Assembly (NCBI GenBank): GCA_035274845.1 | Contig: DATENU010000024.1 | Span: 310,001-374,000 of the forward strand | DNA from: Chthoniobacterales bacterium | GTDB lineage: Bacteria; Verrucomicrobiota; Verrucomicrobiia; Chthoniobacterales; UBA10450 | DNA length: 64,000 nucleotides | Reading direction: 5' to 3' | In this document: positions 1-8,541 of the stretch, piece by piece | Layout of the letters: each line of letters starts with the position of its first letter | Position numbering within the stretch: position 1 is the first letter of the stretch | The notes under the pieces: model-generated | Told to the model about the DNA's origin: nothing | The model's input: the letters and a program-made list of their open reading frames with translations, nothing else | Database searches by the model: none | Made by a program: the position numbers and the translations under genes

Positions 1-256
1 CACCGATAACGAGAACGCCGCCCATCGTGGGCACCCCCTGTTTGGCGCTGTGCAATTCCGCCAGGCGATGCACTTCATCCGCGGTCCGAATTGGCTGGCC
101 GACCTTGAGCGCAATCAGTTTTCGAATGACGAAATTGCCAAACGCCAGCGAAAGCACAAAGGCGGTGACCGCCGCCGCGACGGCGCGAAAGGTCACGTAG
201 CTAAAGACGTTGAAGCCTTTGACCTGCTCGCTCAGGAGATGGAGGTAATACATCAT
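1..256 (-). CDS. mraY: Phospho-N-acetylmuramoyl-pentapeptide-transferase MraY, N-terminal part (runs off the left edge)
   Basis: MraY transfers phospho-MurNAc-pentapeptide to undecaprenyl phosphate at the inner membrane, making lipid I. The visible 85 residues read [14 protein letters not shown], then a first membrane helix, then a stretch ending [11 protein letters not shown], the conserved MraY loop with its PTMGG motif. The ATG at 256 overlaps the murF stop codon (ATGA), indicating translational coupling as the next gene of the dcw operon. The rest of the protein lies outside the window, so nothing can be said about its catalytic aspartates. Confidence 0.93.
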   Translation of the reverse strand, partial: MMYYLHLLSEQVKGFNVFSYVTFRAVAAAVTAFVLSLAFGNFVIRKLIALKVGQPIRTADEVHRLAELHSAKQGVPTMGGVLVIG

Positions 257-1647
257 GGCGTGACTCCCGCCGTTGACCTGCGTTTTCCGAACGCTTCCAG
301 CACTCGCTCCATCCGGGCCGAACGACTTCCCTTCACCAGAATCAAATCGCCGGCGGCCGCGTTTTCTCCCAGGAGATCGGCCGCAGCCTGCGGTGAATCG
401 ACCGCACTGCTTTCGCCCAGGCCCGCGCTTTGGGCAGCCTGGGCAATGATCGCCCCCGCGGCTCCGACTGCGATTAACCTGTCGACGCCGAGCGCGGCCG
501 CGGCTTCGCCGACTTCGCGATGGCCCCGCTCCGATTCGTCGCCCAGCTCGCCCATCTCTCCGAGCACAGCGATCCGGCGCCCATCCGCCTCGAGTTCGAT
601 GAGGGTCCGCAAGGCCGCTTTCATCGAATCGGGGTTGGCGTTGTAACTGTCGTCAATGAATTGGATCCCGCTGATCTCCCTGATCTGGAGCCGCGCTTTG
701 GTGAGTGGAGTCGACGCGAGGCCAACCGCGCATTCTTCGAGCGAGAGTCCAAAGGCGCGCCCGGCAGCGATGGCGAGCATGGCATTTTGCACCATGTGCA
801 TGCCGGGCACCGGCAATTGAGCGCGGCAGCGGTGCGCTTCTTCCAGAATCGTGAATTCGCTTCCGGTCGGGCTTTGGCTGATGTCAGTCGCTCGAACGGA
901 CCCCTTCTCAATGCCGGCCAGAACAGTCCGAGCTCGAGTCCGCTGGGCGATCTGTTCGCTGAACGCATCGTCGGCGTTCAGAATTACCAGCCCATCCGCG
1001 CCAATTGCCTCGGCCAGCGATCCTTTCTCGGCAGCGATCGCTTCGCGGCTCCCCATGAATTCGATGTGGGCGAGACCGACATTGGTGATGATTGCCACGT
1101 CCGGCGCCGCCAGTTTCGCCAGGGCCGCAATCTCCCCGGGATGATTCATTCCGATTTCCCAGACGGCGATCGCGTCCTCGCGCATGGCCGCCAGCATGGT
1201 TTGCGGAAGACCAACGTGATTGTTGAAATTCCCTTCAGTTTTTGTGACGCGAAATCTTCTCGCCAGGGTGGCGGCTACAAAATCTTTCGTACTGGTTTTG
1301 CCGTTGCTGCCGGTGATCGCGATCACCTTCAAGGAGAGGGACTGCCGATAATTTGCGGCCAGGTTTTGATAGCCAACAAGAGTGTCCGGCACGCGAATGA
1401 GCGCGAATCCTGCCGGCACTTCGCCTTTCCAATTCTCTTCGACCATCGCACCCACCGCGCCTCGTTCCACGGCTTGCGAGACGAATCGGTGACCATCGAA
1501 GTTCTCTCCGCGCAACGGGACAAAAAGGTCGCCCGGCTGCAAGGTTCGCGAGTCGGTGCTGACCCTCGTGACGACGGCGTCGGCGTTCCCCGCGGCGAAG
1601 GAGCCACCGGCGAACTTGGCGATCTGGCCTAACGAAAGAGGATCCAT
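253..1647 (-). CDS. murF: UDP-N-acetylmuramoyl-tripeptide--D-alanyl-D-alanine ligase MurF
   Basis: MurF adds D-Ala-D-Ala to UDP-MurNAc-tripeptide in the cytoplasm, the last soluble step of the peptidoglycan precursor. The 464-residue product has the usual family length. It shows the N-terminal Mur domain, the ATP-binding loop [10 protein letters not shown] at residues 111-120, the central GMNHPGEI and NVGLAHIEF motifs, and a C-terminal domain with [11 protein letters not shown] and LVKGSRS. The start is 2 bp after the murE stop and the end overlaps mraY, so it sits inside a tightly packed dcw operon. Nothing is unusual in it. Confidence 0.96.
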   Translation of the reverse strand: MDPLSLGQIAKFAGGSFAAGNADAVVTRVSTDSRTLQPGDLFVPLRGENFDGHRFVSQAVERGAVGAMVEENWKGEVPAGFALIRVPDTLVGYQNLAANYRQSLSLKVIAITGSNGKTSTKDFVAATLARRFRVTKTEGNFNNHVGLPQTMLAAMREDAIAVWEIGMNHPGEIAALAKLAAPDVAIITNVGLAHIEFMGSREAIAAEKGSLAEAIGADGLVILNADDAFSEQIAQRTRARTVLAGIEKGSVRATDISQSPTGSEFTILEEAHRCRAQLPVPGMHMVQNAMLAIAAGRAFGLSLEECAVGLASTPLTKARLQIREISGIQFIDDSYNANPDSMKAALRTLIELEADGRRIAVLGEMGELGDESERGHREVGEAAAALGVDRLIAVGAAGAIIAQAAQSAGLGESSAVDSPQAAADLLGENAAAGDLILVKGSRSARMERVLEAFGKRRSTAGVTP

Positions 1648-1649
1648 GA

Positions 1650-3128
1650 TCAGAAGGTGAGTGGATGGTTATCCAGGGCCTGGCGGGCCACCTGGATGTC
1701 GTCAAAAGGAATGGTGTGGTCCGAGAACTCCTGGTACGCCTCGTGCCCTTTGCCCGCGATCAGGACGATGTCGCGTGGTTGGGCGAGCTCGATCGCGCGC
1801 GCGATGGCCCTGGCGCGATCCGGAACCTTCTCGTAATTGCCCGAGCGGAATCCCTTTTCGGCGTCGGCGATGATCGCGTCCGGATCTTCTTTCCGGGGAT
1901 TATCCGAGGTGATGATGCTGAAATCGGCGTTTTGATCCGCCACCCGGCCCATCAGCGGGCGCTTCTGTTTGTCGCGATCGCCGCCGCATCCGAAAACCAG
2001 AATAAGACGGCGGGGCGAGAGTTCTCGCAAAGTCTTGAGAACGTTGAGCAATGCGTCATCGGAGTGGGCGTAATCGACAAAAACCTGAAATTGTCGCTTG
2101 GCCGGAACGGCCTCGAGCCGCCCGGGCACCTGCGGGGAACGGCTCAGGCTCAGAATAGCGTCACGCAGGCTGAGACCGATGCTGCTCGCGGCGGCGAGCG
2201 CAGCCATCGAATTCGCCACGTTAAATCGGCCGATCAACGGCACGCGGACGAGATAACTCTTGCCCCGCGCGTCGAGCTGATAAGAAGTGCCCGCAAACTC
2301 CGCATGATAATTGGAGGCGCGAAAATCGGCGCGAGGACTCATGCCGTAGGTGATAACGGGAGTCAGTTTCTGGAGCCGGTCGGCCAATTGGGCGCCGTAG
2401 CGATCGTCGATATTCACGATCGCGGGCGCCTTCGTTTTGGCCTGCTGTTCCGCGAGTCCGGTGAAGAGCTTCGTCTTCGCCTCGAAATAATTTTCCATCG
2501 TCCCGTGAAAATCGAGATGGTCCTGGGTCAGGTTCGTGAAGACCGCCACGTCCCATTCCAGGCCGCGAACCCGGTCCTGCGCGATGGCGTGCGATGAAAC
2601 TTCCATCGCGGCCGCTTTGCAGCCCGCGTTCACCATCTGCGCGAGCAGTTCCTGAACATCGAGCGATTCAGGAGTCGTGCGCACGGCCGGCAAAACGCGC
2701 TCGCCAATTTCATAACGAACCGTGCCAATCAGGCCGCAGCGCAGGCCCGCTTTTTCGAAGATGTGTTTGAGCAGGAAAGTGGTCGTCGTTTTTCCATTGG
2801 TGCCGGTCACGGCCGCGAGTTTGAGCCGGCGCGCAGGGTTATCGTAGAAAGCGGCGCCGAGATCGGCGAGCGCCTGCCGCGTGTTCTCGACCACCACGCA
2901 GGTGGCATGCGCGTGTTCCACCTCCTGCTCCGTGACAATCACGGATGCGCCCTTTTCGATTGCTTGCTCGATGAATTGATGGCCATCGCTTTTTTCGCCG
3001 CGCAATGCGACGAAAAGCCCATCCCTTTGCACACGCCGCGAGTCATACGCGACGCTTTCCACGACGCGATCAAGCGGGCCGATGATTTGGCGGGGGGAAA
3101 TGGCGGCGACGAGAGTTTTGAGCTGCAT
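1650..3128 (-). CDS. murE: UDP-N-acetylmuramoyl-tripeptide synthetase MurE, probably meso-diaminopimelate-adding
   Basis: MurE adds the third amino acid to UDP-MurNAc-dipeptide. The 492-residue protein carries the P-loop TGTNGKTTTT (108-117), the lysine-containing YFEAK segment near 214-218 that is carbamylated in this family, and DNPR at 409-412. The DNPR form is the signature of enzymes that use meso-diaminopimelate, as expected for Gram-negative peptidoglycan. A strong GKGHEAYQ motif near the C terminus is also typical. It lies between ftsI, 28 bp upstream, and murF, 2 bp downstream, in the dcw operon. Confidence 0.96.
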   Translation of the reverse strand: MQLKTLVAAISPRQIIGPLDRVVESVAYDSRRVQRDGLFVALRGEKSDGHQFIEQAIEKGASVIVTEQEVEHAHATCVVVENTRQALADLGAAFYDNPARRLKLAAVTGTNGKTTTTFLLKHIFEKAGLRCGLIGTVRYEIGERVLPAVRTTPESLDVQELLAQMVNAGCKAAAMEVSSHAIAQDRVRGLEWDVAVFTNLTQDHLDFHGTMENYFEAKTKLFTGLAEQQAKTKAPAIVNIDDRYGAQLADRLQKLTPVITYGMSPRADFRASNYHAEFAGTSYQLDARGKSYLVRVPLIGRFNVANSMAALAAASSIGLSLRDAILSLSRSPQVPGRLEAVPAKRQFQVFVDYAHSDDALLNVLKTLRELSPRRLILVFGCGGDRDKQKRPLMGRVADQNADFSIITSDNPRKEDPDAIIADAEKGFRSGNYEKVPDRARAIARAIELAQPRDIVLIAGKGHEAYQEFSDHTIPFDDIQVARQALDNHPLTF

Positions 3129-3156
3129 GCGAAGTGGTTAAACGGGCGCAGCGCGC

Positions 3157-4917
3157 TCAACGGTGGGACGCATTGGTTAAGGCCACTCGGTCCGCGCCGG
3201 TCTTTCCGACATCTTCGTGCGGTTCAAGATCGAGATAGCGCGCGGCCTTCTCCGCGATCCGCGCAAAGATGGGGGCCGCAACCAGCCCACCGTAATTCAA
3301 TTCCGGATTGGTGGTGTGCGCGTCATCCAGGACCACCAGGCCGACGAATTCCGGATGCTCGGAAGGCAGATAACCGGAAAATGAAACCACATATTTCCCA
3401 TGCTCGTATCCCCCCTTGGGGTCCACCTTCTGCGCCGTGCCGGTTTTCCCGGAGATGCTGAACCCGGGGACCGCCGCCGCCGCCGCTGTTCCGCGATCGC
3501 TCACCACCCCGCGCAACGCGTTCCCCACCTGCGCCGCCGTTTCCGGCGAAATGACCTGCCGCAATACGACCGGCGAAAACACGCTGACCGTCTTCCCCTC
3601 TTCGGTGGTGATCGATTTCACGATCCGCGGCGTCACGAGCTTGCCACCATTAGCGATCGTCGCCATCGCCACCGTCATCTGTAACGGAGTGACGCCCACT
3701 TCATGGCCCATCGGAATTCGGGTAATGGAAATTTTGCTCCACGATTGAGGCGGCCGAATCACTCCCGGGATTTCACCGGGCAGCTCGATACCGGTGCGAT
3801 CGCCAAACCCGAACCGGCGAATGTATTCGTAAAACTTTTGTTCGCCGACAGAGAGCGCCAGCTTGGCCGCCCCGATGTTGCTCGATTTGACCAGGATGTC
3901 CTGCACGGTCAGATCGGCGTAAGCCTTGTGATCGTGCAACGGGCGGCCGCCGAAATTCCAAATGCCGTTTTCGCAAAAGATGGTCGTATCGGGCCGGACT
4001 TTGTGTTCGTTCAAGGCGGTCGCAGCCGTGACGATCTTGAACGTTGAGCCCGGCTCCATCATGTCGATGATGGCCCGGTTTTTCATCTGCTCCGGCTTCG
4101 CCTCGGAGCGCTGGTTGAGGTCGAAGTTGGGCCGGTTGGCCATGGCGAGGATTTCGCCGGTCTGCGGACGCATGAGAATGATGGTCGCTTTCTGCGGCGT
4201 GTATTCGCGCATGGCGGCGTCGATTTCATTCTCGACGATATTTTGCAGGTTCAGATCGATGGTCAGGTGAACCTGATAGCCGTTGCGAGGCGTGCGCTCC
4301 TGGCCACGATAGAGCACGATCTCCTGGCCGGCGCGGTTGTGTTCGATGTAACGGTAGCCGTCCTGGCCGTGCAGGTATTCTTCCATCGAAGATTCCACTC
4401 CCTGGATGCCGTGATGTTCGAAATCCGTGAAGCCGATTACGTGACACAACATCGAGCCGTTCGGATAAATGCGGGTGGAATCCCGTTCGAAGTAAATGCC
4501 CCGCAAATTCTGGGCGCGCAGTTTTTCCCGCAAGGCGGTGGCCACCGCTATGGGAACCTCGCGTTTCAGCACAATGTAACGCCGCTCGCCCTCGAGTTTT
4601 TCCGCAAGCTCGCCCGCGGGAATCTCCAGCGCGTCGCGCAGCAAAGGAATAGTCGCCTCACGATTATTCAGGTGCGTCGCGTCGGCCACCACGGTTTCGA
4701 CCGGCGTGTTGTGGGCGAGGACTTCGTTGTTGGCGTCGAGGATCGATCCGCGCTCCGCGAAGATGGGCTGTTTGTAGACGTGCTTCTCAGCGGCAAGCCC
4801 GGCGTACTCGTCGTGCTTGATCATCTGCAGGTAAATCAGCCGGAACGAAAACGCGCTGAACAAGGCCGTGAATGCGAGGCAAACCAGCGCGCAACGAATC
4901 CGGCTGTTCCACTTCAT
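3157..4917 (-). CDS. ftsI: Division-specific peptidoglycan transpeptidase FtsI (PBP3)
   Basis: This class B penicillin-binding protein cross-links septal peptidoglycan. The 586-residue protein has one N-terminal membrane anchor (about residues 9-31), a dimerisation domain containing ERGSILD, and a transpeptidase domain with all three active-site motifs: STFK at 291-294 (catalytic Ser291), SSN at 345-347 and KTGT at 491-494. It lacks PASTA repeats. Its start overlaps the end of the small ftsL-like gene by 4 bp and murE follows, the classic dcw order. Confidence 0.95.
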   Translation of the reverse strand: MKWNSRIRCALVCLAFTALFSAFSFRLIYLQMIKHDEYAGLAAEKHVYKQPIFAERGSILDANNEVLAHNTPVETVVADATHLNNREATIPLLRDALEIPAGELAEKLEGERRYIVLKREVPIAVATALREKLRAQNLRGIYFERDSTRIYPNGSMLCHVIGFTDFEHHGIQGVESSMEEYLHGQDGYRYIEHNRAGQEIVLYRGQERTPRNGYQVHLTIDLNLQNIVENEIDAAMREYTPQKATIILMRPQTGEILAMANRPNFDLNQRSEAKPEQMKNRAIIDMMEPGSTFKIVTAATALNEHKVRPDTTIFCENGIWNFGGRPLHDHKAYADLTVQDILVKSSNIGAAKLALSVGEQKFYEYIRRFGFGDRTGIELPGEIPGVIRPPQSWSKISITRIPMGHEVGVTPLQMTVAMATIANGGKLVTPRIVKSITTEEGKTVSVFSPVVLRQVISPETAAQVGNALRGVVSDRGTAAAAAVPGFSISGKTGTAQKVDPKGGYEHGKYVVSFSGYLPSEHPEFVGLVVLDDAHTTNPELNYGGLVAAPIFARIAEKAARYLDLEPHEDVGKTGADRVALTNASHR

Positions 4918-5282
4918 CTGCCGGCACGTTTGTTCGCGACCGGCTGGACCGCGTCTTCCGGATGCACCCGCGCGGGCGTGCTCAAGCGCACGATGTTCTG
5001 CTCCGCGATCGGAATCATTTTCAAATAGCCCTCCTTGAGCCGGCGCTGCATCGCCGAGCGTGAGGTCAAAGCCGCGATCTGCACGCCGGCGACATCATTT
5101 TGCGAGCGCAGACTCGTCAGTTCGTTTTCGAGAGCCTTTTTCTTGTCGCCCTGATGATAGAGCTGAAGAGTGAGGTAGACGTAAATCAGTCCGGTCAGCG
5201 CGAGGAATGCGGTGATCACAATCCAGCGCGCCAGGGAAGCCGCGTTTACGGAATTGAAACTTTTACGGCGCGAGGCGTGCAT
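4914..5282 (-). CDS. ftsL: FtsL-like small bitopic division protein
   Basis: A 122-residue protein with a short basic N terminus, one membrane helix (about residues 18-40) and a following heptad-rich coiled-coil stretch (about 42-75). It ends in a periplasmic tail. Sequence conservation in FtsL is weak, so the call rests on topology, size and its place between rsmH and ftsI, where FtsL is normally encoded. FtsL joins FtsB and FtsQ to recruit and activate the septal synthase. The start is immediately after rsmH and the end overlaps ftsI by 4 bp. Confidence 0.8.
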   Translation of the reverse strand: MHASRRKSFNSVNAASLARWIVITAFLALTGLIYVYLTLQLYHQGDKKKALENELTSLRSQNDVAGVQIAALTSRSAMQRRLKEGYLKMIPIAEQNIVRLSTPARVHPEDAVQPVANKRAGR

Positions 5283-6205
5283 TAGATTTTTTCGGCGACC
5301 CGGAGCTTGGCGCTGCGCGAACGCGGGTTGACGCGCTGTTCGTTTTCGCCGGGTTCGATTGGTTTCGAGGTGATCAAACGAAGAGTAAAATCAGGATTGC
5401 GCTGCGGCTCCGGCCACTCCGGGCGGTCCAGCCATTCGCGGCTTCGATCGCGAAAGAAATTCTTCACGATCCGGTCTTCCAAAGAATGGAAGGTGATCAC
5501 GGCGATACGAGCGCCCGGCTCGAGTCGTTTCGTGAGTGTTCGTAGGCCCTCTTCCAGGGCCCCGAGCTCGTCGTTGACTTCCATTCGCAGCGCCTGAAAA
5601 ACCTGGGTCGCGGGATGGCGCCGTCCGTGCCGCCACACAATCTTCTCGATCGCCTTGGCCAGTTGCATGGTGTCCTGGAACGGGGTTGCCTTGCGCAGCT
5701 TCACCAGCTGACTGGCGATGCGGCGCGCCGCGGGCTCTTCTCCCAGCTCGCGAAAAAGCCGGGTCAAATCTTCTTCGGAATAGGCGTTGACGACTGTGGC
5801 GGCGGTCAACTCGCGGCGTGGGTCCATCCGCATGTCGAGCGGCCCCTGGCGCAGGACACTGAAGCCACGGCTCGCATTTTCCAACTGCCGGGAGGAGACG
5901 CCGAGATCGAGTAACGCTCCGCCGATTCCCACGATGCCGAGTTCGTCGAGAACATTCCCGGCATCCCGGAAATTAGCCTGTCGCAGGGTAACCCGGCCAC
6001 CGAACTGGCCCAGTTTTTCGGCGGCGAATTCGATCGCGTCCGGATCCTGGTCGAGCGCCAGGACGTCCGCGCCCGTCCGCAAAATCTCGGCGCTGTGTCC
6101 GCCTCCGCCACAGGTCGCATCCACGACGAGCGCGCCAGGGCGCGGCGCGAGCAGCTCGACCGCTTCGCGCATGAGCACCGGACGGTGATAAGTGAAATCC
6201 TCCAT
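5282..6205 (-). CDS. rsmH: 16S rRNA (cytosine-1402-N4)-methyltransferase RsmH
   Basis: RsmH methylates N4 of C1402 in 16S rRNA using S-adenosylmethionine. The product starts MEDFTYHRPVLMREAV and has the AdoMet loop with GGGGHS at 33-38, LDQDPDAI, GVSSRQLENASRGFS, and the C-terminal ITFHSLEDRIVK motif. The open frame extends 25 codons further upstream to 6280, but that extension does not look like RsmH. The ATG at 6205 has a strong GGAGGAGG Shine-Dalgarno 8 nt ahead of it, so the 307-residue version was chosen. It follows mraZ and abuts ftsL. Confidence 0.94.
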   Translation of the reverse strand: MEDFTYHRPVLMREAVELLAPRPGALVVDATCGGGGHSAEILRTGADVLALDQDPDAIEFAAEKLGQFGGRVTLRQANFRDAGNVLDELGIVGIGGALLDLGVSSRQLENASRGFSVLRQGPLDMRMDPRRELTAATVVNAYSEEDLTRLFRELGEEPAARRIASQLVKLRKATPFQDTMQLAKAIEKIVWRHGRRHPATQVFQALRMEVNDELGALEEGLRTLTKRLEPGARIAVITFHSLEDRIVKNFFRDRSREWLDRPEWPEPQRNPDFTLRLITSKPIEPGENEQRVNPRSRSAKLRVAEKI

Positions 6206-6295
6206 TTCCTGCGCCTCCTCCACCTCCAGCGGACCGGTCGCGAACCAGACGGGCCGCTCGAACAACAATGCGTTAATCATTTTACGGCTAAGCCC

Positions 6296-6751
6296 CTAGA
6301 GCCCGATCACGTTGGCGACATGTTGATACGTCGCGGTTTCCTCCTCGTGAGCGCGCTTCCATTTCTCCAAATTCCAAATCTCGAAACGGCCTCTGTTGCC
6401 GACGAGAGCCACCTCGCCCTTCAAACCCAGCTGGCGGCAAATGTCCTCCGGGAGGATCAGGCGACCCTGCTTATCGGGAGTGCCATGTTCGGCACGGGAA
6501 TGGAGCTGACGCAAAAACGCCCGGCGATCGCGGGCCGAAAACGTAGTGTTCGCTTCAGCCTGCGCGCTCATGCTGGCGAACTCCTCTTCCGACATGACGA
6601 GAAGAAAGGGATCCTGGGGATGCGGCAGGAGAATGAACTCTTCGCCCTTACCCCGGCGCCAGCGAAATGGGATGGTGACCCGGTTTTTCTCGTCCAGAGA
6701 ATGGCGGAACTCGCCGGCGAAGAATTTTTGGGGTTGAGAGTCGTTTTCCAT
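6296..6751 (-). CDS. mraZ: Transcriptional regulator MraZ
   Basis: MraZ is the AbrB-like DNA-binding protein that heads dcw operons and represses them by binding repeated boxes. The 151-residue product has the two-fold SpoVT-AbrB arrangement: FRHSLDEKNRVTIPFRWR in the first half and DKQGRLILPEDICRQLGL in the second, close to the family's usual length. It is the first gene of the minus-strand operon. A row of 10-bp-spaced repeats and a promoter-like pair lie just upstream, consistent with autorepression. Confidence 0.94.
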   Translation of the reverse strand: MENDSQPQKFFAGEFRHSLDEKNRVTIPFRWRRGKGEEFILLPHPQDPFLLVMSEEEFASMSAQAEANTTFSARDRRAFLRQLHSRAEHGTPDKQGRLILPEDICRQLGLKGEVALVGNRGRFEIWNLEKWKRAHEEETATYQHVANVIGL

Positions 6752-6770
6752 ACGCCAGCGGACAAGAGTG

Positions 6771-6804
6771 CCATTTCAATCCACTTCCCCCCACTTCTAA
6801 CCAC
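6771..6804 (-). promoter_or_regulatory. MraZ box array (four 10-bp-spaced GTGG-type repeats)
   Basis: Read on the minus strand, four units follow each other at exactly 10-bp spacing: GTGGTTAGAA, GTGGGGGGAA, GTGGATTGAA, then ATGGCA. On the plus strand the units begin at 6801, 6791, 6781 and 6771. MraZ is known to bind direct repeats of this spacing upstream of its own gene. The array begins 20 bp upstream of the mraZ start codon. Confidence 0.75.
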
Positions 6805-6823
6805 CTTCCGTACCAGGGGTCAA
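6795..6823 (-). promoter_or_regulatory. Putative sigma-70-type promoter of the mraZ/dcw operon
   Basis: On the minus strand TTGACC (6823-6818) is followed after 17 bp by TTAGAA (6800-6795), a good -35 and a weak -10 at ideal spacing. The -10 falls inside the first MraZ boxes, so bound MraZ would block it. Inferred from the sequence only. Confidence 0.45.
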
Positions 6824-6873
6824 TAAAAAATAACGCCCGTTTGCGCCCTTTTTTCCCCTCGGTAGGCTCTCCC

Positions 6874-7377
6874 ATGTTGCCTTGGTCGGTCGCCGCCGGA
6901 TGGGCCGTCGCGTGGCTGGCCCTGGCCCCCCTCGCTCAAGGCCAGGAAACGAGCCCGTCGGCTGACGCAGTCCGCGTCACCGTTTCCCTCAATGCCGACG
7001 GTTCGCGGACGGTTTACGAATTCGATTCCCTGCACCACAAGGCGACCGCCACCACCACCGGAAAGGATGGCAAAATGATGGGGAGAATCCGGTACGTGCT
7101 CGACGATGCGGGGCGTTTTGCCAGTGGAGAGGTTTATGGGCCCGACGACCAGTTTCGCTTCCGGACTCTCTACAAATACGACGCGGCAGGCAAGATCCTG
7201 CAGGAAACCCAGCTCGGAGAAGGCGACGCGGTGCGGAACAAGATTGTTTACGCTTACGACAAGCTTGGAAGACAGACCGGCTACACGGTTTACGACGCCG
7301 CCGGGAAAGTGGCTCGGAAGGTGCCGCCCGGGCCGCCGCCGAAGCCGACGCCACCGAGCAAAAGGGCCGCTAAATAG
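6874..7377 (+). CDS. Secreted protein with YD/RHS-like repeats
   Basis: A 167-residue protein starting at ATG 6874; an upstream TTG at 6841 is possible but would put residues ahead of the signal peptide. Residues 1-24 look like a signal peptide (hydrophobic, ending LAQGQ). The mature part contains degenerate tyrosine-aspartate repeats: LDDAGRFASGEVY, YKYDAAGKILQET, YAYDKLGRQTGYTVYDAAGK. The C-terminal tail is rich in proline and lysine. It lies divergently from mraZ and just before the ExbB/ExbD/TonB operon. Function unknown; a small envelope protein is the most one can say. Confidence 0.65.
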   Translation: MLPWSVAAGWAVAWLALAPLAQGQETSPSADAVRVTVSLNADGSRTVYEFDSLHHKATATTTGKDGKMMGRIRYVLDDAGRFASGEVYGPDDQFRFRTLYKYDAAGKILQETQLGEGDAVRNKIVYAYDKLGRQTGYTVYDAAGKVARKVPPGPPPKPTPPSKRAAK

Positions 7378-7445
7378 GAGCGCTTCCGGCGAGGCGCCAT
7401 GCTTCCCGGCTTGCCACAACCACCAAAGCCAGCTAAGAAAATCCG

Positions 7446-8108
7446 ATGATCGACTACATCCAGAAGGGCGGTCTGTTGATGTGGCCAATCCTCTTCTGCA
7501 GTGTGATTGCCATCGCCGTCTTTGCCGAGCGGCTCTTTTATTTCCATCGCGCCACCATTCACGTGGGCGAATTCCTTCAAGGCCTTTCCAACCTCCTCCA
7601 GCGCCGCAATTATGCCGAAGCTCTCCATGAGTCCGCCGGCACTCCGGGACCGGTGGCGCGTGTTATTCACGCCGCGATTATCCGACACGATGCGCCGCGG
7701 ACGGAGCTTCGTGAAATCGTCCAGGAAGCCGGACAACTTGAAGTGCCGAAACTGGAACGTTTTCTCGGAGTCCTCGCGACCCTTGCTTATGTCGCGCCGT
7801 TACTGGGGCTGCTTGGGACAGTGTCTGGGATGATCGACGCATTCGGCACGCTTTCGTCGAATGGCGGCTACGCCACCGTCACGGAATTATCCAACGGTGT
7901 TTATAAGAGCCTCCTCACCACTGCGGCGGGATTGGTCGTCGCCACGCCCACGTTCGTCGCTTACAGCTACCTTTCTTCCCGCGTAAACTCCCTGATGCAT
8001 GAAATGGAGCGCGCCGGGATCGAAGTGGTCCATATGTTGACGGACCGAGAGCCGCGGAGCGACATCATCAGCTTCCAGGCGCCCGTGGAAGAACGGGAAG
8101 CGCGCTAG
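7446..8108 (+). CDS. exbB: MotA/TolQ/ExbB-family proton channel protein
   Basis: A 220-residue inner-membrane protein with a first helix at about 10-30 and two later helices separated by a large cytoplasmic loop, the ExbB/TolQ topology. The segment APLLGLLGTVSGMIDAF is the family's most conserved motif, followed by ELSNGVYKSLLTTAAGLVVATP. With ExbD it uses the proton gradient to energise TonB. It is the first gene of a packed operon with exbD (28 bp later) and a TonB-like gene. Confidence 0.9.
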   Translation: MIDYIQKGGLLMWPILFCSVIAIAVFAERLFYFHRATIHVGEFLQGLSNLLQRRNYAEALHESAGTPGPVARVIHAAIIRHDAPRTELREIVQEAGQLEVPKLERFLGVLATLAYVAPLLGLLGTVSGMIDAFGTLSSNGGYATVTELSNGVYKSLLTTAAGLVVATPTFVAYSYLSSRVNSLMHEMERAGIEVVHMLTDREPRSDIISFQAPVEEREAR

Positions 8109-8136
8109 TTATCATCGGCCGGCAGGCCGTAACGGC

Positions 8137-8541
8137 ATGAAGCTTTCCCGGACGAAGGAATATCATTTCGGCTGGCTCGCGGCCGTCCCGCTGCTGGACG
8201 TGACCTTCCTCCTGATTTTCTTTTTGGTCCTCAGCTCGAATTTCATCCTTCAGCCGGGGATTTCTGTCTCCGTGCCGTTGTCCCGTTTTACCCTCGGTCC
8301 GCAAATCAATCCGCAGGTGATCAGCATCACCGGCGGAGCGGCGCCCGCCATCTATTTCCGCGATCAAAAAGTGGCGCTCGACCAACTCGGTCCATTGCTC
8401 GACGCGGCGAAAAAGGAGGGTCGCCCCATTATCATCAAGGCCGATCGACTGACGCCTTATGCACTTGTGGTTGAGGTGACGAATCTGTCGCTCGAGCATG
8501 GCATCACTTCGGTTGCCTTGGCGACAACGCTTCCCAAATGA
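8137..8541 (+). CDS. exbD: ExbD/TolR-family biopolymer transport protein
   Basis: A 134-residue protein with a short cytoplasmic N terminus, one membrane helix carrying the essential aspartate (PLLDVTFLLIFFLVL, residues about 19-33), and a periplasmic domain ending with the alpha-beta fold typical of ExbD/TolR. It partners with the upstream ExbB-type protein to harvest proton-motive force. The stop overlaps the start of the next, TonB-like gene by 4 bp (ATGA), supporting a single functional unit. Confidence 0.88.
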   Translation: MKLSRTKEYHFGWLAAVPLLDVTFLLIFFLVLSSNFILQPGISVSVPLSRFTLGPQINPQVISITGGAAPAIYFRDQKVALDQLGPLLDAAKKEGRPIIIKADRLTPYALVVEVTNLSLEHGITSVALATTLPK

